From Viscum album (taxonomy: Eukaryota > Streptophyta > Magnoliopsida > Santalales > Viscaceae), in the NCBI GenBank assembly GCA_963277665.1, contig OY728152.1, positions 1,183,532,357 to 1,183,596,356 of the forward strand: a stretch of 64,000 bases of DNA, given 5' to 3'. Under the pieces are notes generated by a model, which searched no databases, was not told where the DNA came from, and worked only from the letters and a program-made list of their open reading frames with translations. Each line of letters opens with the position of its first letter. Position 1 is the first letter of the stretch. Shown one piece after another: positions 1 to 12,405 of this stretch. Made by a program: the position numbers and the translations under genes.

Positions 1-1350
1 TTTTCGCTCATGGTTATATGGGGATGGGTAAAACCATGTTTTATGAAATTAAATCCTTTTGTATTATTGATATATAAGTTTAGTTATTTTATTTTTCAAG
101 ACTTTAACTAGGTATTACAGTTGATAACAATATTATTAAAATGATTTTATTTATAATTATTCAGTTAATATTCATCATTAATGTTTATTTTATTGTATGT
201 TTTATCAAAATGTTAAATATGATAAATCATTAATGTGTGAATATTTTTCATAACTAATTTAATCAATTTTTAATGATTTCATATAATTTCATAATTGAAT
301 GTCTTATTTATTGTTTTAGTCTATTATTTGTATAAATTTTTCTTCAAAAATATAGTATATACCTTAATTATATTTTCCTTACATTAATTAAAAAACATTG
401 GAATGATTAATAATTCCTTTGGAACATATATAAGTTTTAACATAAATCATTAAATTTTTTTCATCATTAAACACATAATTTTCTGTTTGGTTGGCCTTTT
501 CAATTCATATATTAGAAAATTATATTTATCCTTTACTTTTATATAATTTGTGTAGAAGGAAAATTCATGCCACCTGTAAAATGGGAAAAGAATGAAATTA
601 TATCATCATATTAATAATAAAATTCAATTATGAAAAAATACAGGCCCTGTATTGTGGGGCTGATAAATATTAGTAATTATTTATCATACCTATTATAAAA
701 TTTTGTTTCATTTGATGGTATAAAACGTATATACAATGTGATCAATTGATTTTGTTTTGATGATATAGTGTAATGATTTTGAGGTGATTTGTTTCTCATG
801 AGGAGATTGGTGGTTGTTCTTTCCATTTTTTTGTTGAGAATGGGTCTTCTCTTATAAAATTTCACATCATCCTCATTTATTATTTTAGAATATTAAAAAT
901 ATTCCCAACGAACTATTAATTCATAATCATTATTGTTTTCTGGATAATTGGTTATAAATATATGAGCAATATAGTGTTTCTTGTGTTTTTTAATTTTATT
1001 GTTCTGTTTAATTTATTGAATATAAATCATTAAAAATAAAATTGTTTATTTTTAAATGAAATATTATTTTTATGTAATTTAATTTGATTTAATAAAATGT
1101 AGGAAATTTTTATTTTTATATATAACATATATGAAATTATCTAGGTAGATAGCTCAGAATGAAATGGTATCAGAAGAGTATTATTATTTTAAAAATTCAA
1201 ATCGATGCATTGATATAGAAAAAATATTTACATGCCTTAAATTTAAATTTCGATGATGGTGGAAGATATATGATGTTTAAGAACACCTAATGTTGAAGCA
1301 ATTCCTTACACAATATTTTTTTTGATGTGGAAGGGATATAACTACCATTC
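1..1350. other. AT-rich flank of chromovirus relic, copy 1
   Basis: AT-rich sequence with no open frame that looks coding. It is repeated at 11063-12405, immediately outside the 3' LTR end, so it is either host flank duplicated with the element or part of an older unrecognised repeat. I see no gene or RNA motif in it. Confidence 0.6.
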
Positions 1351-3792
1351 TATTTAATATAAATTTAAACATGATCTATTACATAGTTAGTCACATAATA
1401 AAAGTCATAATATCGATAATTATAGTGTCTTTGAAAATTATTAACATTACATTACAACATAAAACATGAAATTATATATTTTTTATGAAAACTTGTTCTA
1501 CAAGACCACCACATTCCTTCGTACTTAACAATGAATGGGATAACTGGTGGATGTATATAAAAAAGGGGTCAGTTATAAAGACGAGTAAGGTAATAAACAA
1601 ATAATATGTTGAGGATAATAAAACTTGTTATAAAATGAATATAAATTTGGAATGAAAGAAAATGAATATAATTGCGTGATACAACATGATAATCATAACA
1701 TGGAAACGTTGCAACATCTTTAAACTCTAAATCATAAACAAAAAGGAACCAAGTGGACCCTTATCCCACCATGGTGAAATCATTTACCATAAATGAATCT
1801 GGTAGACCCATATCCTAGCATGACATATTGTGACACTAAATATTACCCAATGCATTGGAGTTCTATCAAGGTGAACCATTCATAATCATTACCATCTCAT
1901 ACATAAGATTTCTATATCAGTAATATAACATTGATTCACTAAACAACATCATCTATTCCATGATAAAGTAATATGGAATTCATATATGTATATCCTAAAT
2001 CAAAAAGTATTTTTTCAAAGAAGTTGAATGTCCTTAATAGAGAAATGTGAATGGTATTCAATAGATGATTATTTCGGCATGGAAAATTGTTATCCAATTA
2101 TGGGAGACCAATGATGTCATATAGAAATTTGTAAAATTGGTTGATGATACAGAAATTTGTATCTCATTAATGATTTATTAAATGGAATGTAAGGGGATTA
2201 GGAAACATAATATCCCTATAAGTGAAATGAAATTTATTATTCATAATAAAAAATATTTCATTTATTGTGAATGTGGAAAGTGAAATCTCTTACGAAATAT
2301 CTCTATGGTAGGAGGCGTATATGAAAAACCCATAATAGAATAATGAGAGTGGAAGGCTGTCTAATTACAAATAAATAAATTGAACAGTAAGGGTTTTATG
2401 TATAAAAATATCCCAACAAATGCAATTTTAAATTAAATGGAATATCAAAAAATGATTGATTGATAAAATATGAGAGTGAAAAACCACTTCTATGGATAAG
2501 TTACTATAATGTCTTGGGAGAGGTGTCTTGGGAGCACAGGGGTGCATCGTAAGAAAAATATTGAGTAAGGGTAAGATGTTGGTCAAGATTAATGTGTTTT
2601 GGTGAAGAGAAAAATGATCTTTGGGGGGTTTACATTGGAAAAGATGACGATTTCTTCATGATTTATTTTTTGGACAATAAAAAATATAATATTCAGAACA
2701 AGAAACCATCCCATGGTTATTCCCATGGTTTCTAGAAAAGTGGAGGGTTATAAAAATTTTTATATGTCTATGGGATGATGATATTAATATTTTTTTTTCT
2801 TATGTTTCGGTTAGTCATACTTATTAAGTTGTTATAAAACTCACTATATATTTATATGGTGTTTAATTTTCACCTCGAATTTCAATTGTCTCATAAATTA
2901 TGAAAAATTCACAATTGGATAATTTTCATTGCAAGATTCCAAAATTAATATTCATTTTATCTAAAAACAATTCTAAATATATGAATTTTTTCATTTTTAA
3001 TAAAAACAATCATTTATTAAAAATGATTGGTGTTGACAAAAACTATTTTCAAACCGTGGTAATAATTGTATTTTAATTCATAAAAATTATGAGAATTTAT
3101 ATTTAATAAAATTATTTATGTAAAATTATTTTATTAGAATATTATTTATTTTGTAAATTCATTAATTAATCAAATTTTGTTTTTTAATTTAATTTGAATA
3201 TAGAAAAAAATACTATTTGGGCATTAAAAATCATTTACATAGAATAAATAATATAATGAAAGTATATATATAATTTTATTAAAAAATAATTAAAATAATC
3301 ATGATTCTATGGCCACTTTACATTTACCTTTATTAGACGAGTGTATTCCCTGAGAGTAAGGTGTGCGATGGTGGGGATTTCTTGGGTCATTAGGGGAAGA
3401 TGGATTGGTCTATGATCATGATGATATTAATCTTCTCCCATAAATTTTTTCACTCATTATTAAGTAGTATGATCTTTGAATGGGATTGTTCTATGGAAAA
3501 TCCCAGAAATTCGTTCTCCTTTGTAAGCTTGGATAAATGGGCTTCAGAGGGTACGATCATGCTATTTGAAGCCATCACATCCTTCTTCTCTGTCAATAGG
3601 ATATGTTAAAACCCTCTATTTATACTAGTAATGTGATAAATATTAAAGTAGTATATTATCAAAACTTATGATACAAAACAATTATTTTAATTTAATTTCA
3701 TAAAATTGAGTACACGTGTTTTCTATATCTGTAATACATTTAATTAAATCAATATAAAAAGAATTTTATTTCTAAATTATTGGGTCGTTACA
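1351..3792 (-). mobile_element. 3' LTR of chromovirus relic, copy 1
   Basis: Read on the minus strand the LTR begins TGTAACGACCC at 3792, directly after a polypurine tract, and ends near 1351 (forward TATTTAAT). The left end was placed by aligning it with the inner end of the 5' LTR at 7668, where both sides share a stretch like TTAAACATGAxCTATT. The motif TTACCCAATGCATTGGAG at 1842-1860 recurs near the end of every LTR family in this window. Length is about 2.44 kb. The hairpins found in the other two families are absent. Confidence 0.8.
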
Positions 3793-3808
3793 TCCTTCCC
3801 CCCAAAAG
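3793..3808 (-). promoter_or_regulatory. Polypurine tract, copy 1
   Basis: The minus strand reads CTTTTGGGGGGAAGGA directly before the LTR start TGTAACGACCC. In Ty3/Gypsy elements this tract primes plus-strand DNA synthesis and adjoins the 3' LTR. This junction sets the element's orientation as minus. Confidence 0.85.
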
Positions 3809-3812
3809 AATT

Positions 3813-4245
3813 TTTCACTTAAAATTTCCTTTCCCCACATTAAAATATATGGGTAACTCTACTTCATTACCTCCTATGGTTCCCACATTGCTACTTCATA
3901 CATGGTTATTCTCCACAACACCTCGATAAGGGGAATTGTCTTGTCTCATAGAAATATTTTTCTATGATCTAATATCATCAATGACTACTCCTCATAAGAA
4001 AGTTAATTCTCCAATGGTACCACCTTTTGATTGAGTACATGTTATGGATCTGGTATGTACTTCATTTTGTGGGATACATGTAATATATCATGAAATTGAG
4101 ATTGGATTGATGGGAGATCGTATTGATAAGAAACTACTCTGATGTGTTTAATGATCACAAATGGGATGACTTCCCTTGGACTAAGAATTCCATTCTTCAA
4201 ATATCTCATGACCTTTCTCCATGAATATTTTTGGATGAATACCAT
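3813..4245 (-). pseudogene. Integrase C-terminus and chromodomain remnant, copy 1
   Basis: A minus-strand frame of 67 codons (4245 to 4042) ends in HDILHVSHKMKYIPDP, which matches the integrase C-terminal consensus of plant chromoviruses (roughly HxVFHVSxLRKYxPDPSHVL). It is preceded by a degenerate GPF-type segment (VIPFVIIKHIRVVSYQYDLP). Beyond the stop the frame resumes in pieces: DKTIPLIEVLW, then a stretch resembling the VxxATWExExxM and YPxLF blocks of Tekay/Del chromodomains. In live elements this tail targets integration to marked chromatin. Stops and frameshifts show it is dead. The polypurine tract follows immediately, as expected for the 3' end of pol. Confidence 0.8.
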
Positions 4246-4429
4246 GTCTCTAATATTTTACTCTAGTCCACATATATGATTGTTAGAATAGCTCTTTTTT
4301 CAACTCTAAGCATATTTGATGTGATTCTCCATGGTCTTAACCTTATCCACCATTTAATAATCCAATTTCAGACCTATATGATTTCATCCTCCAAATTCAT
4401 CCAAACATGATAGTTTTTTTCAGCTATAA

Positions 4430-4975
4430 CCATAAAGGGCATCGTAGAGATCCATTTGGATGCTTGAATGGAAACTATATTTTAATAGGAAATCTGATAG
4501 TGGAATATGTTAGTCCCATCATCCTTTGAAGTCCATTAAGAAATCATTAATCATGTCCTCAAGTTAATTTTTAGTCCTCCTAGATAGTCCATCAGTTTGA
4601 GGGTGATAAGGCATAATAATGTTCTTCTTCATTTTTAGAGAATACTAGAGTCATATTCAGAACATAGAGTCAAATCTTAGATTTCATTCATATACAATTG
4701 ATAGTGTTAAACCATGAATCATTAAATCTTATCTAATTTATGTCTGTTCTAGTTGATCCTATAACAAATCCACTACAATCGAAATGCAGTGTGTAGTCTT
4801 TGCAAGAAAATTGACAATATTCTTGAAAGAATTGTTTCCTTGAGATGTCTTGATATGTATGGTTACAATGTCCATGGTGAAGTTTTACCATTGCCACATT
4901 GGTTTGGGTAATAGTTTCATCACCCCTTTATGACTACTAACCATTTTCCTACACTTTCTGGCATACCATGGACAT
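4430..4975 (-). pseudogene. Integrase core remnant, copy 1
   Basis: The minus strand carries YHPQTDG (near 4607), then RRTKN, a stop, LEDMINDFLMDFKG and later HSSIQMDLYDALYG. This is the conserved second half of the Ty3/Gypsy integrase core (consensus YHPQTDGQTERxNQxLEDMLR ... SYHxSIxMAPxEALYGR). Near 4960 a VCQKV-like string resembles the CPxCQQxK zinc-binding end. Several stops and frame changes make the segment non-functional. Sequence that should lie between RT and this point (RT catalytic YxDD, RNase H, most of the integrase zinc domain) is missing. Confidence 0.8.
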
Positions 4976-5569
4976 GGATGTATATTCTATGATCCCCACA
5001 TTCATGTTATCCAATCAAGTCCATATAGATTTATAAAGAATTATTGACTCCAAATGAAATAAATATGAACTAAAAATTCCCATACAATTTATAAGAAGAA
5101 GTCATGGGGATATCATTCTTATTCACCCTTCATTAGTAATATTTTGACAGCAGATCTGTTATGTAGAAGTATTGTTGTCAACATAACTGATCGAATGAGT
5201 CATCTTTTCATGAAAAAGGATACTTGTTTTTATCATGATTTGTTTTGAGCTAATGACATTCTATGAAAGGAAAATTGACCGATCCTTCTTCTTGATGATG
5301 CTGACTTTTGCACCCCCCTCATGTGTAGTACATGGGCTTATAAACCATTTATCTAGACTCTCATGTAGTTTCTCCTTTAGTTCCATAATTCCCACAAAAT
5401 CCATTTTAGGAGGAATCTTGGGATTATGAAAATCCATGGGTATAAGATCAATTATGAATTCGACATCTCTTTTATGAGGTAGACATTGAAAATACTTAAG
5501 AAACACAACACTGAATAACCTCAGAATAGGAAGGTCTTCAAGTATTGTTTCTTCATTAGACACAATCAT
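4976..5569 (-). pseudogene. Reverse transcriptase N-terminal remnant, copy 1
   Basis: A minus-strand open frame of 102 codons (5569 to 5261) matches the start of Ty3/Gypsy RT: EDLP, LPHKRDVEFIIDLIP, IPPKMDF, KLHESLDKWFISPC, then KKKDRS. This parallels the chromovirus consensus (LPPxRxVEFxIDLxPGTxPIS ... LDKGFIRPS ... VKKKDGSxRxC). The frame then breaks but continues recognisably: MIKTSILF for the IKNKYPLP block, and NDIPMTSSYKLYGNF near 5110 for the DIPKTAFRTRYGxxEF block. The YxDD catalytic motif does not follow, because the sequence jumps to integrase. Confidence 0.85.
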
Positions 5570-5639
5570 CTATGAAATATATCGATGTTCATAGGGAAAT
5601 AATATACATTCTTGGTATGATGGTTATGATGAGTATCCA

Positions 5640-5890
5640 TCGTTCTCCTGACACTTTTATAGAATCAGGGGTTGATTATACATATGGAAATTGATTTCCA
5701 CCTAGATAAATTTATGTTAGATCTATATAGGGAAATCCAATAAATTTTCAGTATTGAATTAAATTCCATCAATGTACGTAAAACCATGTTCATAGGGATG
5801 TTAAATCTACAAATGGTGATAGAGGTGGAGTTCTAGTTAAGGGAATGAATATTTTTCCCAATTTACATTTTCACCAAGATCCCTAATTAC
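5640..5890 (-). pseudogene. Protease-RT linker remnant, copy 1
   Basis: The minus strand reads EFNSILKIYWISLYRSNINL followed by SRW. This resembles the stretch between the aspartic protease and RT in plant Ty3/Gypsy Pol (consensus DxILGMDWLSxYRAxIxCxxKTVxF). The Gly-Met-Asp part has decayed to KIY. It lies upstream of the RT fragment in the expected gag-PR-RT-IN order. I could not recognise the protease active-site triad (DSG or DTG) upstream. Confidence 0.65.
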
Positions 5891-6259
5891 ATTTTTTTGG
5901 TGTAGTTTTAATTGTTCTACTAACCTCTCAGGATATAATACAATGTGTTGAACCAAAAGGAAAAATTATAATTTTATTATATATTCAATAACTAGTGAAA
6001 TTTTCTCCAATTAAATGTTTGGATTCACTTCGGTAGTGAGGGAAAAATCTCTTCCATGCTTCCATGGAGGTTGTCGGTTGCCTCTGAAAAACATTTACAT
6101 AGGTAACGAGTTCATAAAGATCCATGGTTCCTTGATGTTGTAGTAATGAACAACATGTTGAGCATGAACGAAGTGATCCTCTTCTCTATCACATTGGAGG
6201 GTTTCTCCTACCTGTAATCATTTTCTAGATTCCCTTTTCATCCACGGAGAAATCATTTC

Positions 6260-6340
6260 CTCACTCAACTTAGGAAATTTCCATGGTGCTTCCCTCCACA
6301 CCTTTGAAAAGTGGGGTGATGGAATTTATTTGAATTGTTG
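6260..6340 (-). pseudogene. Possible gag zinc-knuckle scrap, copy 1
   Basis: A minus-strand frame reads FQRCGGKHHGNF, resembling the first zinc knuckle of plant Ty3/Gypsy Gag (CxxCGKxHxGxC). The outer cysteines are missing. It sits between the gag core fragment and the protease linker, which is the right order. Confidence 0.45.
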
Positions 6341-6489
6341 GATTTTTCCATCACACTGCAAGAATTAAGGTCCCCTTACCACATCTTATCCCCATAATAC
6401 CCCTAAGATTCTCCAATATCCTTCTCAACATTGAAGAAACATCCAAAAATTTCCCCATAGATATCAATGTCACTTATTTCCACCACTTT

Positions 6490-6663
6490 TTAAAGTATAT
6501 GATTTATCACACCACAGATGAATTTAACCATGAATTTTGGAGTAACTAAGAAATAGGGGGCATATTGGTCAAGTTTGGTTAGTTTTTCTTCATACGCCCC
6601 TACAGATTCATCATCCTTTTTATTGAGTGTATGGAAATATCTATCTATCTTTTGAGGCAGGGT
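6490..6663 (-). pseudogene. Gag core remnant, copy 1
   Basis: A 57-codon minus-strand stretch contains QKIDRYFHTLNKKDDESVGA followed by YEEKLTKLDQYAPYF and FMVKFICGV. This follows the retrotransposon gag domain pattern (FxxKYFPxxVR ... MSVxEYExKFxxLxxYAPxL ... RFxxGL). It is the structural Gag of a dead Ty3/Gypsy element. In-frame stops bound both sides. Confidence 0.75.
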
Positions 6664-7652
6664 TCAAGGAAAATATTAAATGAAAAACATTATTTTTAAT
6701 TCCATCAACTCTATAGCTTAAATCTATCCCTCCAGATTCATATACTTCATCAGTGTCTTGTAGTAATCTGAATCACCCTCCTCTTGTTTAGAATACTGAA
6801 GAATATAGATGTATTTTTCGATGGAATTGATCGACTGCTCTATGATTAATGGATTAGATTATAGAATTGACCCACTAATCTTTGATTAAGGATTTAGATG
6901 ATCCATTGATCTTAGGAGGCCTTTATCACCTGATCTCTCCAATATGGGTCGGTCTCTCTAAGGGGGTGGGGGTTGCGCAATCCTATGGATCGATGTTTCA
7001 ATTTAGAACATTATTTAACTGGGAGAGTACTATAACAATGTTTTTTTATTCCCACTCCAATTGGGTTTGGCATCTCAAAGGGGATATCCTCACACAGCAC
7101 ATCACATTGGATGTTAACGAGATTCCTACTTTTACCATCCATTGGCTAGAAGAAAAAAATTATGGATGAGTATCCTAATAAGTTCAACCAATAATGGGTA
7201 TCCAATGACATTGAAGTGATAACATATAAATTTCATTTATATCCACAACATATGGGTTTTTAGGATTTATTCCATGTTATTTGTGATCTATAACATAAAA
7301 TATATTATTATTCACATTTTTTTGTTCCCTAAATAATGATTAATGTGGAACATATGAATTTAAAAAAGAATATCTCCTGAGATGGTCAAAAAAAGAGTGA
7401 AACAAGACCCTTTTCGTGCACCAGTTCTTGTTTGGGTCTTGCTCAAACGGGTGTTTTCGTGTTTTAACCCTAAATACATATATTCCAAAGTCATATCCAC
7501 TGGTTTGTATCCATACCTTGATTTATTTTCTTGATAAACCAGTTACACTATACAAACCTAAAATCCTAGGATGTTTTTCTTATACTTAGTATTATACTTA
7601 ATGGGTTTCACTACTATTTTCTAATCCTAATCCATAAAATTACTAAGACCAT
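6664..7652. other. Gag N-terminal and leader region, copy 1, no intact gene
   Basis: This is the 5' untranslated and gag N-terminal part of the relic on the minus strand, too decayed for a product call. The inverted pair CAAGACCC (near 7403) and GGGTCTTG (near 7434) could form a hairpin. It is degraded in copy 2 at 18483-18519. The plus-strand open frame at 6882-7169 is antisense to gag and is not called as a gene. Confidence 0.5.
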
Positions 7653-7663
7653 CCTTTGATACC
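7653..7663 (-). promoter_or_regulatory. Primer-binding site remnant, copy 1
   Basis: The minus strand reads GGTATCAAAGG beside the 5' LTR inner end at 7668. It matches the initiator tRNA-Met PBS (TGGTATCAGAG) except for one substitution and the lost first T. The identical variant at 18733-18743 supports the assignment. Confidence 0.65.
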
Positions 7664-7667
7664 CTCC

Positions 7668-8325
7668 TATTCATTAAACAATTAAACATGACCTATTGCA
7701 TCGATATGAACTCAAAAAACCCTTAATATCAAGATGTCTAGTGTCTTTTGAATTTAAGGACCTTACATAACATCTTAAAATAAGAAATGAAACATCATTA
7801 TTGAAAACAATTTTTACATGACGACAACAATCCATCAGACATAACACAATCAGTGATAACCTATATATGTACATTAGAATGGGGTTAGGTGTAAATACTT
7901 ATAAGGGAAGAAACATGGAATAACATGTGGATTAAAATACATGTTAGAAAATGAATATTAATGAGGCATTAGGGAACATGAATATAAAGGCATGGTATAA
8001 CATGATAATCAAAACATGGAAATGATGAAATAACATAAAACACTGCATCATAAAAAAAATGAACTAGGTAAACCCTTCTCTCAACATGGTGGACAAAATC
8101 CCTATATTAGAATCTTGTAAAACCCCAACCCAACATTGAATATAATGATACTAAACATTACCCAATGCATTCGAGTAAAATAAGGGCACACCATTCATAA
8201 TCATTTCTATCTCATAATTAATTACGCCACATAGATCATGTATGATAGATTTATTCAAAGTGTTCATTTATTCCACTATAAAGGAATGTGGAATGTAAAA
8301 AAAATTTGTTCAAAATCAACAATTA
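7668..8325 (-). mobile_element. 5' LTR of chromovirus relic, copy 1 (3' part only)
   Basis: This aligns with 18748-19405 and, more weakly, with the start of the 3' LTR at 1351. It carries the LTR-end motif CCCAATGCATTCGAG near 8161. The LTR should run another 1.8-1.9 kb, but clear similarity to copy 2 stops at about 8325. So the LTR was either cut by the duplication breakpoint or internally deleted. Confidence 0.75.
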
Positions 8326-9654
8326 TATCAATATAAATGATTATTTTATCAAAAAAGATATAGTTTAATAATTCATAATTTAGAAGTTAACAATGATTTG
8401 TTTGTTAAAATTTTTTGGAAATTTTGACTTTTCAATTGAATATTGACAAATAATATATTTTATTGAATTAAATATAATTTTTTTGACATTTTACATTGGT
8501 AGATTTTATTTTAAAATTTTTTCAAAGTGTTTGTAGTTTTTTATTATTAATAGTAAAATCATCTTCATAAAAAGAAATATTACTGATTAAAATTTGATTA
8601 ATAAAATTGTATTGTTTGATGGAATTTTTTTAGTAAAATTGATATTTGTTATGTATAAATAATTTAATTTAAATTTAAAATATTTATATTATGTGAATTT
8701 AATTTTATAAAATGAATTTCATGTACGATTTTAGTGTGTTCATTCTATTAAATTATTCCCCTTTTATTTTGGGTAATTACAATAAATAACCATATTAAAT
8801 ATTTAACAAGCATGTAAGGGTAAACTAGTTAATTATGATATAAATAAATGTCAGAAGTCCAAAATATAACATAAAAACGTGTTTTTTGAATTATTTCATA
8901 TGTGTCTCTAGACCATAAAAAGAAATTTTTAAAAAATGTGTAAATTCATTCCACTTTAATTTATTAATATTATTAATACAATATTAAATAAAGAAAAAAA
9001 CTAAATATAACACTTTTTTGTTTTCATATCCTTAATATTTTTTTCATTGTGTAAAGATATGTTATATTTCGATGATTTGTTTCATAGATTAATTATTTTT
9101 TAATGAGGAAAGTAATTTTCAATTTTTTTATTAAATAACAACCATAAATTATTATGCACCGCTAATAATGGTGTTGTGCAAGTAGTGGAAAAGCAACTGA
9201 TTAAAAAAGATCCAAAAATAATATATTAGTTGATTTATATTGTTTTATAAATTTTTTAGAAAATTATATCACATTAGTTATGTGTGAAGTATATATATTC
9301 ATGTTAAAATATTATATTTCATACATTACGTCAAAACTGATTAAATATTCATAAAAATTTACCATAATGGTTTATAATGTTATATTATATTTTATTTAGT
9401 GATTTTAAATTCATTATAATATTATCATTATGCATTATATTTATATATGGGGTATAATATCTCATATGATATATTTATAAGATACATTTACTTTTTTAGT
9501 CACATTCTTTTCCAAAAAATATTCAAAAAACATTATTACCATGAACTCCCTTGAAAACAACATCTAAAAATGGTTTCTTAATCCCCTTCTAAGAAAATGA
9601 AGAAAATTTTTCAGATTTTTTTTAAAAACCCACTGATTTTTTTAATTTCATTAA
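8326..9654. other. AT-rich interval, nothing identified
   Basis: The first 150 bases have a vague likeness to the later LTR sequence at 38857-38960 (a shared TTATCAAA, then ATTTTTTGG followed by TTTGAC). This would fit an internally deleted LTR but is close to AT-rich noise. No gene, RNA or repeat boundary is recognised. Confidence 0.4.
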
Positions 9655-10260
9655 AAAAATTTACTGATCCCTCTCTTCCAGTCTCCTTACACCAATAACA
9701 CTTGTGCCCATTCCCTCATCAATAAAATCATCTCCACCCTGAGTTAACATTACTGAACTTCCCCCCCATGACAAACCCCTGATGCGTGATCCCCAATATC
9801 GATTTCCCATTTCCCCTAGCATTTAATCCCCATTCAACATCGAGTTGTCACTACCTCCCCCCATCCCCCATCTCATACCTCTCTCGATTTCCACTTTCCA
9901 CCTCACAATTTTCTGATCCCCCTTCCCTTATCACCATTCCCCTTTACCACAACAATGAGCCATTTATACCCCAAATCCACCTTGTTCCCTATCCTCCTTA
10001 CTCATATGGTTGTTTTACTCTTTACAAAATATCGAACTATGACCTAACATGTTCTCTACATTCCATCTCCATAGAGTCACCCTAAATTCTCCCAAATCTA
10101 TTATCACACATACATAGGGAACCATCCCCCAATACCCTGAGCCCATTCATCGTCCTCCCTATTCCCTTTATTCTCATCCCTTAAATCCCTCCTCTTTGCT
10201 AACATTTCTATTTTCTACCATTATTCCTTGCCACCAAGCCCTCACTACCAAGGAATCAAT
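9655..10260. other. C-rich, G-poor island
   Basis: About 600 bases switch abruptly to runs of C and T or A with very few G on the plus strand, unlike the AT-rich surroundings. A plus-strand open frame of 99 codons (9786-10085) is rich in Pro, Ser, Ile and Tyr. That is what such composition yields, and it matches no family I know. Could be a remnant of a GC-richer gene or a satellite-like tract. Confidence 0.55.
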
Positions 10261-11062
10261 GTCGAGACCTCACATCCAAGACCTCAAGCTGGTTGGTACT
10301 GATAGACAATTGCTAACAACTGAAAATTAATTTTATTTTTTAGTTTTATATATTTCTCCTGTTTAATTTCATTTAAAAAAATTTAACTTTCATCCATGAG
10401 GTCTATAACATATATATTTGGGAGTCATGTGTACTATGTTTTTTCTAAAATTTATAATAGGGATTTTCATGATATATTAAAATATTATTTTATAGAATAA
10501 CTAATTTTTATATATAATGATTTTCTATCATAGTTTCATTATGGATTTACAGGATAAGGTCAATTTTTAATTCTCAAGACAACTTATTCCATTACTAATA
10601 TCTATTTTTGTACATGTTTTTCGAAAAAAATTTAGTTATTCTTCAAAAAGGACACTTTTTTATTTTTTTCTATTTAGTGTTTATTCAAGAAAAATCAGGG
10701 ATATTATATATGTTATTACATTCAGTGTGAGGAACATATATTGATATTATGAAATTTAATTTGCTAAATAATACTCAAACATGATGTATTTAGTATAAAG
10801 TGTTATAGTTATTATATTATTTATATTATTTTGTAAATGAGATCCTTAAAATTAGGTGTTCAATGGTGAGATAAGTGTTGAATTGTTCTTTTGGATTCTA
10901 TCATATGTAATTTCAACTTATAATTTACTAATATATCAGCCCCATATATATCATTTGAATACATGGGTCGCTACAGGGGATTTCTTCTGAGAATTTCTTT
11001 AGTATTGTATCATAGATCTCTAACTTGTGGTCATACATTACGAATTTTCACTATTTTGATAA
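10261..11062. other. AT-rich interval with a possible LTR terminus
   Basis: At 10967-10977 the forward sequence GGGTCGCTACA is the reverse complement of TGTAGCGACCC, nearly the LTR head TGTAACGACCC of the relics here. No polypurine tract adjoins it. If real it would be the 5' LTR start of a minus-strand element, perhaps copy 1 itself. The rest holds nothing I recognise. Confidence 0.35.
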
Positions 11063-12405
11063 TTTTCCCTCATGGTAATATAAGGATGGGTAAAACCATG
11101 TTTTATGAAATTAAATCCTTTTGTATGATAGTTATATAAGTTTAGTTATTTTATTTTTCAAGAATCTAACTAGGTATTACAGTTGGTAACAATATTATTA
11201 AAATGATTTTATTTATAATTATTCAGTTAATATTCATCATTAATGTGTATTTTTTTGTATGTTTTATCAAAATAGTAAATATGACAAATCTTTAATGTGT
11301 GAATATTTTTCAAAACTAATTTAATCAATTTTTAATGATTTCATCTAATTTCATAATAGCATGTCTTCTTTATTGTTTTAGTCTATTAATTGTATAAATT
11401 TTTCTTTAAAAATATAGTATTTACCCTCATTATATTTTCCATAGATTAATTAAAAAATATTGGAATGATTCATAATTCCTAAGGAACGTAGAGAATTTTA
11501 ACATTAATCATTAATTTTTTTTCTTCATTAAAAACATAATTTTCTATTTGGTTGGTCTTTTCAATGCATATTTTAGAAAATTATATTTATCCTTTTCTTT
11601 TATATAATTTGTCTTGAAGGAAAATTCACGCCACCTATATAATGGGAAAAGAAAGAAATTATATCATCATATTAATAATAAAATTTCAATTATAAAAAAA
11701 TATAGGCGTGGTTTGTGTGGTTGATAAATATTAGTAATTTTTTATCATACCGATTATAAAATTTTGTTTCATTTGATGGTATGAAACGTATATATAATGT
11801 GATCAATTGATTTTGTTTTTTTTGATATAGTGTAATGATTTTGAGGTGATTTTTTTCTCATGATGAGATAGGTGGCTGTTCTTTCCATTTTTTGTTTAGA
11901 ATGCGTCTTCTCTTATAAAATTTCACATCTTCCTCATTTATTATTTTAGAATATTAAAAATATACCCAATAAACTATTAATTCTTAATCATTATTGTTTT
12001 CTGGACAATAGGTTATAAATATATGAGCAATATAGTGTTTCTTGTGTTTTTTTTTTTCTGTTTGATTTATTGAATATAAATGATTTAAAATAAAATAGTT
12101 TATTTTTAAATGAAATATTATTTTTATGTAATTTAATTTGATTTAATAAAATGTAGATAATTTTTATTTTTATATAAAAGATATATGAAATTAGCAAGGT
12201 AGACAACTCAGAATGAAAAGGGAACAGAAGAGTGTTTTTATTTTACAATTTCAAATCAATACGTTGATATAGAAAAAATATTTCCATGCCTTATATGTAA
12301 ATTTAGATGATGGTGGAAGATATATGATGTTTAAGAACACCTGATGTTGAAGCAATTCCTTACACAATATTTTTTTTCAATGTGGCAGGGATATAACTAC
12401 CATTC

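Larger units (their letters stand above)
1..8325. repeat. Segmental duplication, copy 1 (pairs with 11063-19405)
   Basis: Base 1 aligns with about 11063. Collinearity then continues through flank, 3' LTR, internal region and the start of the 5' LTR up to about 8325, matching about 19405. The offset drifts from about 11062 to 11080 through small indels. Both copies share the same internal deletions and the same left flank, so a block of DNA was duplicated rather than two independent insertions being present. The left breakpoint lies outside the window. At the right breakpoint copy 2 continues as recognisable LTR sequence while copy 1 does not. Confidence 0.93.

Noticed and set aside
6882..7169. 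95-codon plus-strand open frame, also present at 17962-18249
   Set aside because: It is antisense to the gag N-terminal region of the relic and is shared only because the block is duplicated. No known family matches.
10967..10977. Definite 5' LTR end of relic copy 1
   Set aside because: Only 11 bases resemble the LTR head and the preceding sequence does not align with the known LTRs, so it is kept as a possibility only.
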